From NCBI GenBank assembly GCA_963754385.1, contig CAVWGE010000002.1, positions 124,001 through 188,000 on the forward strand: a DNA stretch of 64,000 nt. The letters run 5' to 3'. Position numbers and translations under genes: made by a program. The first letter of the stretch is position 1. The number at the start of each line of letters is the position of its first letter. Below the pieces are notes generated by a model, which was given only the letters and a program-made list of their open reading frames with translations, ran no database searches and was not told where the DNA came from. Below, piece by piece: positions 43,026 through 51,890 of the stretch. Origin of the DNA: 9FT-COMBO-48-23 sp963754385. GTDB taxonomy: Bacteria; Chloroflexota; Dehalococcoidia; GIF9; UBA5629.

Positions 43026-45008
43026 CTATGGGCTAAGCTTCGGCTTCGCCCTACTGCCAGATATGACCAGCTTAGAGACCGCCTGTTTGACTTCCTCAAT
43101 GGAAGCCTCTGTCTCGATGGTGGAAAGATCCCCCAGCTCCTCGCCGAGCCACAATTTTCTCATCACCCTTCTCATAATCTTCCCGCTCCTCGTCTTAGGA
43201 AGCAGATTAACAAACTCTATACCTTGAAATACTACGATAGGTCCCAAGACATTTCTAACATGTGCTACTATTTCATTTTTTAGTTCCTCTGACGGCTGAA
43301 GCCCCGGCTTAAGGACAATGAAGGCTGCTGCGGCTTGCCCTCTAAGTTCATCGGGCACCCCGCAGACAGCTGCTTCACTAACTGCGGGATGCTCAACAAG
43401 CGCATTCTCCACCTCTGCCGGCCCTATTCTATGACCCGCAATCTTAATCACTTCGTCAGACCTGCCACAGAACCAAATATAACCGTCTTCATCCACATAG
43501 GCAGAGTCTCCCGTGAAGTACCTACCCCTAGTAGCCGGCTGGTTTTCCCAATACTCTTTGCGATACCGCTCTGCATCTTCCCACAGAGTTTGAGTCATGC
43601 CCGGAACAGGTTCCTTGAGTAAAAGCATCCCTTTCTCATTGGTGCCACATGGCTTCCCCTCACGCTCACTCACAATTTCAGGCAGTACCCCGGGGAGAGG
43701 AAAGCCGGCAGAGCCGGGTTTAACCTTTGGCAACTTCACTCCGTAGGGATAACCAAACATTGCACCTGGAACTTCGGTCTGCCACATATGGTCAAAAACA
43801 GGTATTCTCCCTTTGAATACCTCATTGTATAACCAGTACCAAACTTCCGGGTTCAAAACTTCTCCGGCAACAACCGCCCTCTCAATGGTACTCAGATTGT
43901 GTCTTTCTGCCTGTTCCACACCAAGACCCCGCAAAGCTCTGGCGCCGGTCGGTGCCACCCAAAACATTGTGGCCTTGTGCTTTTCCATAATTTGCCACCA
44001 CATATCCGGCTGGGGGAAATCAAGAGCTCCCTCATAAAGTATGGCTGTGCAGCCGGCAAGCAATGGCGCAAAAACAAGGTAGGCCTGACCGACAATCCAA
44101 CCTATGTCGCTGGTATTAAATATCACGTCCTCAGGTTTGATGTTATATACCCATTTGGCGGTCCAATAAGCCCAGATTTGAAAACCACCGTGAACATGGA
44201 CCACAGGTTTCGGCTTAGCTGTGGTTCCTGAGGTGCACATTATAAATAGCGGCTCATTTGCTTCCAGCTCAACATATCCCCCGTCTCCCCCCGTTCCTCT
44301 GGCTTCAAATTCTGACAGGGTGATATTCCCCTCACCGGCAGGCAAAATTTTGCTTCCCTCCACTGAATTAGTGATTACGAATTTCACCCCCTCGGCTACT
44401 GCTTGAGGGCAGAACTTAAGAGCCTCGTCAACAGACTGCTTAAGCCATACCTTCTTACCTCTTCTGACTGTGAAATCCTGAGTGAGTATCACCTTTGGCT
44501 TTGTTAATTCAATCCGGTCAGCCAGTGCGCCGGGCGAAAAACCGGCGAAGACGCATGTGGATATGGCTCCCAATCTTGCACATGCTTGCATCATAGTCGT
44601 GGCTTCTATGCTATTCGGTATATAAAGAAGCACTCGGTCGCCCTTCTTTATCCCCAGATTTCTAAGTGCTGCTGTATACTTTGCCACGCTCTTGAATAGC
44701 TCACCATAACTAATCGTTCGTGAAATACCAAGCTCTGGCATTTCCTGAATATAAGCAGCTTTGTCCCCATACCTCGACACCTTGTAGTCCACACAGTTGT
44801 ATCCGACATTCGTTTTTCCGTTGACAAACCATCTGAAGTCGGGCAGTAGTGGCTTCTTCTCAAGAACTTTGTCCCATTTTTCGAACCAGGATATATCGCC
44901 GATAGACCTCTCCGCCACTTTCCCCCAGAAAGCCTCGGGGTCCTCTATTGAAGATTTCCAGAGCTCATAATATTCAGGGGCAGCGCTAAACTTCAGTATG
45001 TTTTCCAC
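43026..45008 (-). CDS. acs: AMP-forming acetyl-CoA synthetase (acyl-CoA synthetase)
   Basis: Activates acetate (or a near short-chain acid) to acyl-CoA with ATP. 660 aa. Seen: the P-loop FIMCTSGTTAKPKPVVHVHGG, DIGWIVGQAYLVFAPL, TGDSAYVDEDGYIWFCGR, the hinge EVIKIAGHRIGPAEVE, and KTRSGKIMRR with the catalytic Lys that sirtuin-type deacylases regulate. GTG start. Carboxylate specificity (acetate, propionate) cannot be decided. Located beside a crotonase pseudogene. Confidence 0.9.
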   Translation of the reverse strand: MENILKFSAAPEYYELWKSSIEDPEAFWGKVAERSIGDISWFEKWDKVLEKKPLLPDFRWFVNGKTNVGYNCVDYKVSRYGDKAAYIQEMPELGISRTISYGELFKSVAKYTAALRNLGIKKGDRVLLYIPNSIEATTMMQACARLGAISTCVFAGFSPGALADRIELTKPKVILTQDFTVRRGKKVWLKQSVDEALKFCPQAVAEGVKFVITNSVEGSKILPAGEGNITLSEFEARGTGGDGGYVELEANEPLFIMCTSGTTAKPKPVVHVHGGFQIWAYWTAKWVYNIKPEDVIFNTSDIGWIVGQAYLVFAPLLAGCTAILYEGALDFPQPDMWWQIMEKHKATMFWVAPTGARALRGLGVEQAERHNLSTIERAVVAGEVLNPEVWYWLYNEVFKGRIPVFDHMWQTEVPGAMFGYPYGVKLPKVKPGSAGFPLPGVLPEIVSEREGKPCGTNEKGMLLLKEPVPGMTQTLWEDAERYRKEYWENQPATRGRYFTGDSAYVDEDGYIWFCGRSDEVIKIAGHRIGPAEVENALVEHPAVSEAAVCGVPDELRGQAAAAFIVLKPGLQPSEELKNEIVAHVRNVLGPIVVFQGIEFVNLLPKTRSGKIMRRVMRKLWLGEELGDLSTIETEASIEEVKQAVSKLVISGSRAKPKLSP

Positions 45009-45040
45009 TTACTTATTCTCCAATTTAAACTTTCGTCCAA

Positions 45041-45222
45041 CCGTTCAGCACCATTGCCGTGAGAGCCGCTAAACAGTCTATGATTCAAGGCACAAGCCTT
45101 TCTCTCGAAGGCTGACTGGAGCTGGAAAAAACCTTAAACGATTTTTGGTGACCACTGAAGACTTCGATGAAGGCTGCCAGGCCTTCGCCGAAAAAAGAAA
45201 ACCCGTTTTCAAAGCTAAATAG
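45041..45222 (+). pseudogene. enoyl-CoA hydratase (crotonase) C-terminal remnant
   Basis: In frame on the plus strand, the residues IAVRAAKQSMIQGTSLSLEG are the characteristic C-terminal part of crotonases. A TGA stop follows at 45113, then LELEKTLNDFW, then a second stop; after a shift of frame at about 45140-45148 comes TTEDFDEGCQAFAEKRKPVF, the normal crotonase end, closing with TAG. So some 60 codons survive with one in-frame stop and one frameshift. The upstream two-thirds is missing: the acs gene begins at 45008 on the other strand. Confidence 0.8.
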
Positions 45223-45285
45223 CCGACCCCTGCACTAGACATGTAGCCACTAGGCTTCAGCCTCGGGAGCCCGACTTGCCGGATA

Positions 45286-45426
45286 TTAGGGTTTAAGATA
45301 AATAATCAAGCCTATAGCTAAGAAGACTGCTCCACCAACACCGAAACCCATATTGTGATAGCCAAACCAGGCTATGAGACCGGTGAGAGCACCAGCTATC
45401 ATCAGAAGTACGCCAAGCGTTTTCAT
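45286..45426 (-). CDS. small membrane protein of 46 aa
   Basis: Begins MKTLGVLLMIAGALTGLIAW and ends IIYLKP. Two hydrophobic helices fill it. ATG start preceded by AAAGGGAAAC, stop TAA. I do not recognise a family. Too short for standard tracks, but its hydrophobic pattern and codon use look coding. It sits beside the crotonase remnant and a membrane-protein gene. Confidence 0.5.
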   Translation of the reverse strand: MKTLGVLLMIAGALTGLIAWFGYHNMGFGVGGAVFLAIGLIIYLKP

Positions 45427-45573
45427 AGGTTTCCCTTTTTCAGGTGTATTATAGGCGGACTAAGAATGAGAATCAACCAAAACCTGAGAGAACCTTTCAG
45501 GTCTATCCGACTGTCTATCTCTTTTTGCATTTCTATCTGTCATTTTTATTTTTAACTTTTGGTTTTTGATTTT

Positions 45574-46107
45574 TTATGTTCTGTTCGCTAGTTTCCTCAC
45601 CAAGTACACAACCGCTGCCACGGCAGCAAACACCAGGCCCAAAACAATCAAGCCGAACTTCAAGATGGCACATACCTGCGCGATCTGAGGACAAGGGGCA
45701 GCCACGGTATCAAAAAGTACTACCGTGAGCGTCGCGTTCTCCACGGCATCGAAAAGGGCGGCAGCCCAGAGGCCCCAGCCCAACGATAAACCGGTTGCTC
45801 GCCACTGCCTGAAGGCCAACACACCGGCTCCCCACACGCAGGCGAGTGCAATCAGGGTCGAGTACACCGGCATATACAGGTAATCGAAACCGAGGTTGAA
45901 CCCTGCCCTTATCCTGTCCTGCATGTCCCACGCATTTATAATTTCCGTAGCCCTGTCGGTTGTGCCGGCCAGTTCAAAGTCCACGATGCTCGGCTCTGCG
46001 GGACCGATGAAGCGGAAGCCGATAGTAATGACCAGAAAAACCGCCAGCAGAACAAGGAAAACGAGCAACCGCTTACCTTGAGGAATCGCTTCTAAGGGGT
46101 GCTTCAT
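45574..46107 (-). CDS. integral membrane protein of unknown function
   Basis: 177 aa with about four transmembrane helices (residues 14-33, 77-96, 103-124 and 148-169). A soluble stretch of about 40 residues follows the first helix (FELAGTTDRATEIINAWDM). No motif recognised. Likely monocistronic. Confidence 0.6.
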   Translation of the reverse strand: MKHPLEAIPQGKRLLVFLVLLAVFLVITIGFRFIGPAEPSIVDFELAGTTDRATEIINAWDMQDRIRAGFNLGFDYLYMPVYSTLIALACVWGAGVLAFRQWRATGLSLGWGLWAAALFDAVENATLTVVLFDTVAAPCPQIAQVCAILKFGLIVLGLVFAAVAAVVYLVRKLANRT

Positions 46108-46626
46108 AACTTAATACCTCCTCTCACACCACAAAATTCTTTGTAATAAATGTGGCCTATTATAACGTACATTCGGAATTTCCTATTTCACTGGCAATAA
46201 AGCGATTCTCATCCATCATCGCCATTAGCTATGATAGTGTCGTACCATATTGCTGTCAACCCCCTATAAATGAGCGGCATATTCCGCTTCTGGCGGCCCA
46301 ACTACCCGTTAGCCGCCAACGATATGGCGCAGCTATCGGTAATTGTTGCCCCGACCTCTTAAAAGGACGAGCCACTTGCCGGCAAGGCGCAGGCAGGACG
46401 AAAAATTAAGAGGCTGGGCCTTCAGTATTCTGTTCCGACATGGCTATTGACACATGAAAAAACATGGCGCATACTAGCACCAGTAATGTTCCTATATAAT
46501 TTACTTCAGGAACTGGCATTGCGTTGCACTCGTTTACGATGGAATAACCCAGGAAACTGTGGCTAAGGGAATTCCGCCGATATAACAGGAAATTTCTGCA
46601 ATTGATTCTTATTGGGAGGTTGAGTA
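46108..46626. other. 519-bp intergenic region with a promoter and structured element
   Basis: No gene seen. At 46355-46413, CCTCTTAA pairs with TTAAGAGG and encloses a perfect 12-bp palindrome, CTTGCCGGCAAG (46375-46386). A candidate promoter, TTGACA (46447-46452), 17 nt, CATACT (46470-46475), points at the secreted-protein gene starting 46627, with a 5' leader of about 145 nt and a GGGAGG ribosome site. Confidence 0.45.
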
Positions 46627-47796
46627 ATGAGATTATCAGGTTTTAGATGGGTCCGCAGCATGAATAGCATTCTCGGGTTGTGTCTCTGCCTTGTACTGGT
46701 TGGCCTCGTAACTGCCGGGGCAATCGTGTACACTAATCGGTCCTACACAGGCGGGATGCTACCAGACGTCCAGGTGTGCCAGGCTGAGCCCTTACAACAG
46801 AACGACGCCGATTACACCCCATCCGCAATAGGTGGGAATGAACCGGTAATCCAGGTGTTCAAGGCTGAACCCATGGTGCTGGATTCCCCCACTGCCTTCG
46901 CTGTGTATACCTTCAAGGTGAAGCTCGCCACAGATGTACAGATAAATGAGGCGGGCGCTAACATCAAAAGCATCAGTAACCCTTCCGGCGCCACACTTCA
47001 AGGGACTGCCAACGGTATGTCAGCCTCAGCCATACCGACCGACGCCAGCGGTCAGTTTGTCTGCACCATCACGGCCAGCAATGACAACGGCAGTGTTCAG
47101 AAAGAGCTGACGCTATCTCTGTCCAAGGAGCTTCTGCCGGAAGGCCCGCCGGCTGGGTCGACAGGAAACCAGACCAAGAATAAGTCCTATTGGTTAGAAC
47201 AGACTTTAGTACGGGCTCCTGTACCTCCATCTACCCTGTCGACCACTAATCCCAGTAACCCTGACTTTCCCAAATGCCCTGAAAGCTGCAAATACTGTCT
47301 GGAACCTGGTGATGCAGCCAGCCTCGGGCTCAGCCAGAAATGCTCAGACCAGCGCTGCTTCTACGACCCTGATAACAATCGAGGTTGGTATTGCTACAGC
47401 GAGCCGGAAGGCTGGTGCTGCGCCAACGAAAAAGTCAGCCAGTCCACCAAGTCTGAGTGCACCAAGATAGGAGGCTACTGGTCCGCCTACCAGGCCGAGG
47501 CAATAGGAGCCTGCCAGCCTAAAGGATACTGTTGTTGGAATGGCGAGGTCTACTACCCGGCTACCCAGGCTCAGTGTGTCCAGATGGGAGGCTCCTACTG
47601 GTCCACCATCCAGGCCCAAGTGGTGCAAAACTGCCAGCCGCCGACATGCTGGTGCTGCCTGAAAGGCGAGGTCACCCAGACCACCCAGGCTCAGTGTACC
47701 CAATCCGGAGGCGCCTGTTATACCACCCAGTCTCAAGCGGCTGCAGGTTGCCGAGGCCAAGGTGAAACGACATACCAAACCCCAAATCTACGTTGA
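46627..47796 (+). CDS. secreted protein with three cysteine-rich repeats
   Basis: 389 aa. An N-terminal hydrophobic segment (about residues 15-36) acts as a signal or anchor. Residues about 80-175 form a beta-rich domain with the PVIQVFKAEPMVLDSP opening and Thr/Ser-rich strands, related in pattern to the Ig-like modules in the 9-12 kb lipoproteins. Residues 263-376 are three tandem repeats of about 38 residues, each W/Y-C-C-x4-V-x5-T-x3-C-x3-G-G-x6-7-A-x4-C, so up to 12 paired cysteines. I do not know this repeat. Likely an extracellular, disulfide-bonded protein. 68 bp before the next gene, which it probably accompanies in an operon. Confidence 0.72.
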   Translation: MRLSGFRWVRSMNSILGLCLCLVLVGLVTAGAIVYTNRSYTGGMLPDVQVCQAEPLQQNDADYTPSAIGGNEPVIQVFKAEPMVLDSPTAFAVYTFKVKLATDVQINEAGANIKSISNPSGATLQGTANGMSASAIPTDASGQFVCTITASNDNGSVQKELTLSLSKELLPEGPPAGSTGNQTKNKSYWLEQTLVRAPVPPSTLSTTNPSNPDFPKCPESCKYCLEPGDAASLGLSQKCSDQRCFYDPDNNRGWYCYSEPEGWCCANEKVSQSTKSECTKIGGYWSAYQAEAIGACQPKGYCCWNGEVYYPATQAQCVQMGGSYWSTIQAQVVQNCQPPTCWCCLKGEVTQTTQAQCTQSGGACYTTQSQAAAGCRGQGETTYQTPNLR

Positions 47797-47863
47797 CAGC
47801 TTAAATTTAGCAGACCAGGGGGAAATGAATCCTTTCTGTTGGATTAAATATGGAGGTAGATAA

Positions 47864-49609
47864 ATGAGGACATGGAACTTCGGAAAGTACCGTAGGGCAG
47901 CGGCCTTTTTCAGGTTATGCCTGGTTGCTATCGTTGCCCTGTCACTGGCCATGGGAGGCATGGCGCTGAACACCCGGTCTGCACAGGCTGCTGTTACCTT
48001 TAACCCCCCTTACCCTGCTGTTTTTCAGGTCTATGAATGCCAGCCCTTCAACACTGGACCAGTTACTATTACCTCAAATTGTACTGTCCCACCATGCCCA
48101 TTTCCCCCTGGCTGGCCGCAGGAGGCCCATTTCTTTTGGGCAGTGTCGGGTGGCTGGCCGGGTTGGTTACACCTGGATCCCAACACCGGGGCATTTTGGG
48201 GCTGCTGTGACAAGGGTGCCACCGATTATACGGCTACTATTATTTGCTGGAGTCAAATTGCCAATGTGACCGCCTGCACGGGGGGATGTTGGGATTTTGG
48301 AACTGCGAGCATCACCTTCCATGTCAATGTAACTAACCCAATATGTATGACCATCGACCCAGTGCTTATCCCGTTATGCTGGGAGAATGTGCCGTTCAAC
48401 ATGACGTGTACCGTCACCGGCGGTGTGGGCCCATATACCTGGTCCGCCACCGGGTTGCCGGCGGGGCTGACCATGGACGCCGCCGGGAACATCACCGGCG
48501 CCCCCGCCCCGGGCACCTGCAACACCCTTAATAATGTGACGGTTACCGTTACCGATACAGGCTACTGCGCCGGTGGCGGCTGCATTTGCCCCACCAGCGT
48601 CAATCGCCCCTTCTTACTTTTCGTCGATTGTTGGGCTAACTACACTTCCATCTTTTACTACACTACCGCTTGCGATTTCAAGGTCGAAATCGGCACCGGC
48701 CTTACGCAGGGCCAGACAAACTTGCTGGTCGACGGCTCGCACGAGGCCACACTTGTAGGAGGGCAGAAATACAGCTTTACTTCCGTGCCGTGCGAAAGCC
48801 ATACGGTAATGGTCGACCAAACCGTACAGCCGAACTCCAATACCAGGTTTTCAGTCATAGGCTCAAATATAAAAACGTTAACCGACACCGATAACTACGC
48901 CTATTTCGATTATGCGCCGGAGGTAACTATCACCACGGCCAGCGACCCGTCCGGAACGACACAGCCACCGGGCGCCGGCATTTATACTGTGGGCAGTTAT
49001 TTCAGCAGCACGGTGCCGGGAACAATAGAAACTGATATCCAGAACGGTAAAAAACTGGTCTTCGAGAATTGGCAACTGCCCGACAGCACAACGCGACCCA
49101 CCACGAACCTGGGGTTCACCGTCAACCAGGGAGGGTCTGTCGTAGCCAAGTACAAGACGTACTACCAGCTGACCCTGCATTCGGAATACCCGGCAATAAA
49201 TGAGAGCACCTTTGAACTAGCAGGCAGCACCGCCACCTGGAACCTATCGCTGCATGCAGTCCCCGTCGAGGGCGGCTTCTGGAGATTCCTGGGTGTGACT
49301 CAGACGCCGGTGAACGCCAGCGGCAGCCAGCTTATAACCGGACCCACCACTGTAGAAATACAGTGGAGGCCCAACTATCTCCCGGCAATTATAGCCATAC
49401 TGATTACTTTGCTGGTCATCGCCGGCCTGGTCTATCTCATATACCGTCTCCGAGGCAGGCCTGCTGCCAAACCAGCCGCCCGGACTGTTGCCAGGAAGGC
49501 TTCATCCAGGACTAAAAAAACAGCGGCTGAAAACTTCTGCCCTAAATGCGGCAACCCTGTGGACAAGGATGCAGACTATTGCAAAAAGTGCGGAAAGAAA
49601 CTTAAATAG
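47864..49609 (+). CDS. membrane-anchored secreted protein with He_PIG-type domain and C-terminal zinc ribbon
   Basis: 581 aa. Signal peptide ends near ARSAQAAV. The extracellular part (about 40-500) is Cys-rich at first, then has a putative Ig-fold of the He_PIG type (PYTWSATGLPAGLTMDAAGNITGAP). Later a PEGA-like section (NGKKLVFENWQLPDSTTRP). A single transmembrane helix (about residues 506-526) is followed by a basic linker and a C-terminal double zinc ribbon, NFCPKCGNPVDKDADYCKKCGKK. The ribbon would be cytoplasmic, an unusual outside-to-inside layout. GGAGGT ribosome site. Likely in one operon with the preceding Cys-repeat gene. Confidence 0.75.
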   Translation: MRTWNFGKYRRAAAFFRLCLVAIVALSLAMGGMALNTRSAQAAVTFNPPYPAVFQVYECQPFNTGPVTITSNCTVPPCPFPPGWPQEAHFFWAVSGGWPGWLHLDPNTGAFWGCCDKGATDYTATIICWSQIANVTACTGGCWDFGTASITFHVNVTNPICMTIDPVLIPLCWENVPFNMTCTVTGGVGPYTWSATGLPAGLTMDAAGNITGAPAPGTCNTLNNVTVTVTDTGYCAGGGCICPTSVNRPFLLFVDCWANYTSIFYYTTACDFKVEIGTGLTQGQTNLLVDGSHEATLVGGQKYSFTSVPCESHTVMVDQTVQPNSNTRFSVIGSNIKTLTDTDNYAYFDYAPEVTITTASDPSGTTQPPGAGIYTVGSYFSSTVPGTIETDIQNGKKLVFENWQLPDSTTRPTTNLGFTVNQGGSVVAKYKTYYQLTLHSEYPAINESTFELAGSTATWNLSLHAVPVEGGFWRFLGVTQTPVNASGSQLITGPTTVEIQWRPNYLPAIIAILITLLVIAGLVYLIYRLRGRPAAKPAARTVARKASSRTKKTAAENFCPKCGNPVDKDADYCKKCGKKLK

Positions 49610-49759
49610 GGCGACAATAATGACATTGTGGCATGTTGCCCGGTTTTCGTTCTAACTGGTGTGCTGATTCTAATCCGGGGCAAGACGGGTCGAGGTCCGG
49701 CCATACTACCCTATGAAAGACACACCCTACTTGTCAGGACCTGGTTGCCCATTTGCCTC

Positions 49760-50071
49760 TCAATTTCCTAGTTCTTTGCCTGTTATAAGATAGTAAACCA
49801 GACTTGCAACCCCACTCAAGATTGGCAAACTCAAAATTGAAGCCAGTGTAATTAAAAGTGCCAACTTGACTCTAGTTAGTTTTTTTCTACGAATTAGCCC
49901 TATAATAAAAATCACCAGGCCAATCAGGACGATGGAAAAGCCAAGTATATCTGTATCTATATCATAGTATATATACAGAGGGAAACTTAGTATAAAGACG
50001 ATTACGCCAATACCTATTACAATAAACGACGCTGTTATTAGTTTGCCAAACCTTTTTATCATTTTATTCAT
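49760..50071 (-). CDS. small membrane protein, 103 aa
   Basis: Three hydrophobic helices (residues 13-35, 43-62 and 68-95) with basic loops (IRRKKLTR). AT-rich. No family recognised. It is probably not in the same operon as the next minus-strand gene (56-bp gap). Confidence 0.6.
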   Translation of the reverse strand: MNKMIKRFGKLITASFIVIGIGVIVFILSFPLYIYYDIDTDILGFSIVLIGLVIFIIGLIRRKKLTRVKLALLITLASILSLPILSGVASLVYYLITGKELGN

Positions 50072-50126
50072 TGTTTCCCTCTTTTATGCTCAGTGTTGGT
50101 ACTACTATAGAAGACTGCTTGTCCAG

Positions 50127-50513
50127 TTAAGTAGGACGAATAGCTTCCTTTGGTTGCCTACGAGCCAGGACTATGCTGCCGATTATTCCTGTTAGGAAAG
50201 CCAGCAGTATAGCGTAAAGGGTACAATTGGCAATCGTTTCCGGAGCGGCCTCAAGAAATACAAAACCGATAGGAATAGCAATAGGAGCAGCTCCTGTCAT
50301 TATCAAGAAGGTCCTGAGCAAACCTGCCGTCATTCCCTTCAAAGTCAAAACCAGCAGCGCTATCCCGAGTGCGAAAAACAAGACGCCAACCAGAAGAGGT
50401 AAAAAAGCCATATAAATAAGAGTCCATTGTCCCACAGCTGGTATGAAATTCACTGCCAGAACTACAAAATCCCCAACCAATGCCCAGAATACCGGCCAGA
50501 TTGCCTTCTTCAT
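50127..50513 (-). CDS. integral membrane protein, 128 aa
   Basis: From the ATG at 50513 with an AGAAGGAG ribosome site; the longer frame to 50543 adds foreign residues. Four hydrophobic helices fill the chain, with a final RRQPKEAIRPT tail. No recognisable motif. Its role is unknown. Confidence 0.6.
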   Translation of the reverse strand: MKKAIWPVFWALVGDFVVLAVNFIPAVGQWTLIYMAFLPLLVGVLFFALGIALLVLTLKGMTAGLLRTFLIMTGAAPIAIPIGFVFLEAAPETIANCTLYAILLAFLTGIIGSIVLARRQPKEAIRPT

Positions 50514-50543
50514 CTTCTCTTCTCCTTCTAGCACCGGCTTCAC

Positions 50544-50971
50544 ATGTTCGTACCTGAGTTTAGCCCTTGTCCTAAGATACTGTCAATGCCCGAAAATGGT
50601 ATGAGCCGCTTGTGCCTCACTATCGGCGACAACATCGAATTTTAAGTCCCCCTGTGAACTTGTCCAGCTATACGAAAGCATCAAACTAATACTGCAGAGG
50701 GAATCGTCAAAAATCTTCTCCGGCCACGGCAGCCCCCTTCGACCCCAAAACCGTCCGGTGCCGGTTTTCGTAAGCAACGCTACCTGACAACTAATGTGCG
50801 CTGAACATTTCGCTAATTTGTGTAATAAATAAATGCGTCGTGTTTTTGCCGCTAGCAAGTCACACGATTCTGAAGTGGCACATCAGAATATTGTCTAGCG
50901 ACACACTGAGAGCACCATCTTACAAAAAACTCTGCAAGTCATGTACCCCAGACTATAGCGGTACGCTCAGT
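50544..50971. other. 428-bp intergenic region with a diverged repeat copy
   Basis: No gene called. The segment 50706-50761 resembles 51587-51641 (see repeat entry). The minus-strand frame 50583-50858 contains the peptide GLPWPEKIFDDS but has no other gene-like features and may be a fragment. Confidence 0.35.
50706..50761 (-). repeat. short degenerate repeat, copy 1
   Basis: About 55 bases, roughly 85 percent identical to 51587-51641, sharing the block CGTCAAAAATCTTCTCCGGCC. Read on the minus strand, both copies give the peptide PWPEKIFD, which suggests remnants of one coding sequence. Neither is part of an intact gene. Confidence 0.5.
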
Positions 50972-51388
50972 TCAGGAAGCGCCTAGAATCTTCGCTGCCT
51001 GGCTTATGTTTCGTGGCTTAACCCAGAGGATAGCGCCATAGCGCCTTCGTCCAGTCGTGACAGCATCCAAAGCCGTGATAGCGATGTGTGCCTTGCCCAA
51101 CTTGTCGGCGATGTTGGCGATAGCGCCCACACGGTCCTCCCCCTGAATTAGGAAGGCCGTCTTAGGTCCCACAAGCTTGATGCCTGCCTTACGTGCTGCC
51201 GCTCGAAAGGCGCGTTCATTCGATGGAAAGAAGTCGAGCTGAGCGCGGCCGGCACCGCTAGGGAAGCCGCTGAATGCAAGAAGATTGACGCGCGCTGCTT
51301 TAAGCGCATTCAGTAGCTTGGCGCCTGCTCCAGCGCGGTCAGGCGCTGTGGTGTAATAGTACTCGATACGCCTCACTATGTCTGCCAT
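50972..51388 (-). CDS. ACT-domain protein
   Basis: 138 aa from the ATG at 51388 (MADIVRRIEYYYTTAPDRAGAG), which has a GGAGGGT ribosome site; a longer frame starts at 51412. Two ACT-like units: residues about 5-70 (DRAGAGAKLLNALKAARVNLLAFSGFP) and about 76-138 (LIQGEDRVGAIANIADKLGKAHIAITAL). ACT domains bind small ligands, usually amino acids. No enzyme domain is attached, so a regulatory role is inferred. Confidence 0.75.
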   Translation of the reverse strand: MADIVRRIEYYYTTAPDRAGAGAKLLNALKAARVNLLAFSGFPSGAGRAQLDFFPSNERAFRAAARKAGIKLVGPKTAFLIQGEDRVGAIANIADKLGKAHIAITALDAVTTGRRRYGAILWVKPRNISQAAKILGAS

Positions 51389-51586
51389 ATGTACCCTCCT
51401 TCTGGACAGCATTCTGTCTCCACATCCATATTAAGCGAGACATTGAGATATTGTCAATGTCATTTCTAGTTGATTCTTTGTTAAATTATGTAACTTTTGG
51501 TTCACCATCCCTTCTTGCTGGCGTGCTATTCCTCTTGTCCTGGTGGCTTTCAAGGAGGGCAGCTTGACATCATCCTGCATAAGGAA

Positions 51587-51641
51587 ACCGTCAAAAATCT
51601 TCTCCGGCCACGGCGGCCCCTTCAACTCCAGGACCATCCAG
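51587..51641 (-). repeat. short degenerate repeat, copy 2
   Basis: Partner of 50706-50761 at about 85 percent identity over 55 bases. On the minus strand it reads GPPWPEKIFDGF. The two copies lie either side of the ACT gene. Confidence 0.5.
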
Positions 51642-51782
51642 CGAAGTTCGCTTCCTCCAAAGAAAAAGACCTAGCCAAGAACAAGATTAGGAGCATAGCC
51701 AGACTCGCAGCCGTGGTTCAATTCGAGGCCAACAGCACGGAGATCATTGGTTTGAATCTAAACATCACCTTGCATAAGTGAA

Positions 51783-51812
51783 AACGAGGGAAGTTAAGCA
51801 CTTCCCTTGTTT
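51783..51812. terminator. hairpin followed by T-rich run
   Basis: GGGAAGT (51788-51794) and ACTTCCC (51800-51806) with a 5-nt loop, flanked by AAAAC on one side and TTGTTTATTT on the other, so it can terminate in either direction. It is near the 3' end of the AlbA_2 gene (minus strand). Confidence 0.65.
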
Positions 51813-51890
51813 ATTTGTAGTCTCAAATAGCCACCATTGTCCAATAATGGAAATGTATATTCACTCGCAATCTCCTTGTGACTTTCATAT

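Larger units (their letters stand above)
51413..51890. other. 478-bp intergenic region with repeat copy 2 and a terminator
   Basis: Holds repeat copy 2 (51587-51641) and the terminator hairpin at 51783-51812. Two open frames (minus 51431-51637, plus 51497-51781) are not convincing. The plus frame ends two bases before the terminator, so a decayed gene is possible. Confidence 0.35.

Noticed and set aside
47344..47778. 144-codon minus-strand frame opposite the Cys-repeat gene
   Set aside because: It mirrors the repeat structure of the plus-strand gene, which has signal peptide and ribosome site; a shadow.
50583..50858. 91-codon minus-strand frame with PWPEKIFD
   Set aside because: Only the short repeat part resembles anything; the rest has no features.
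51497..51781. 94-codon plus-strand frame before a terminator
   Set aside because: Contains repeat copy 2 and has no recognisable domain. A decayed gene is possible, so it is only mentioned with the intergenic entry.
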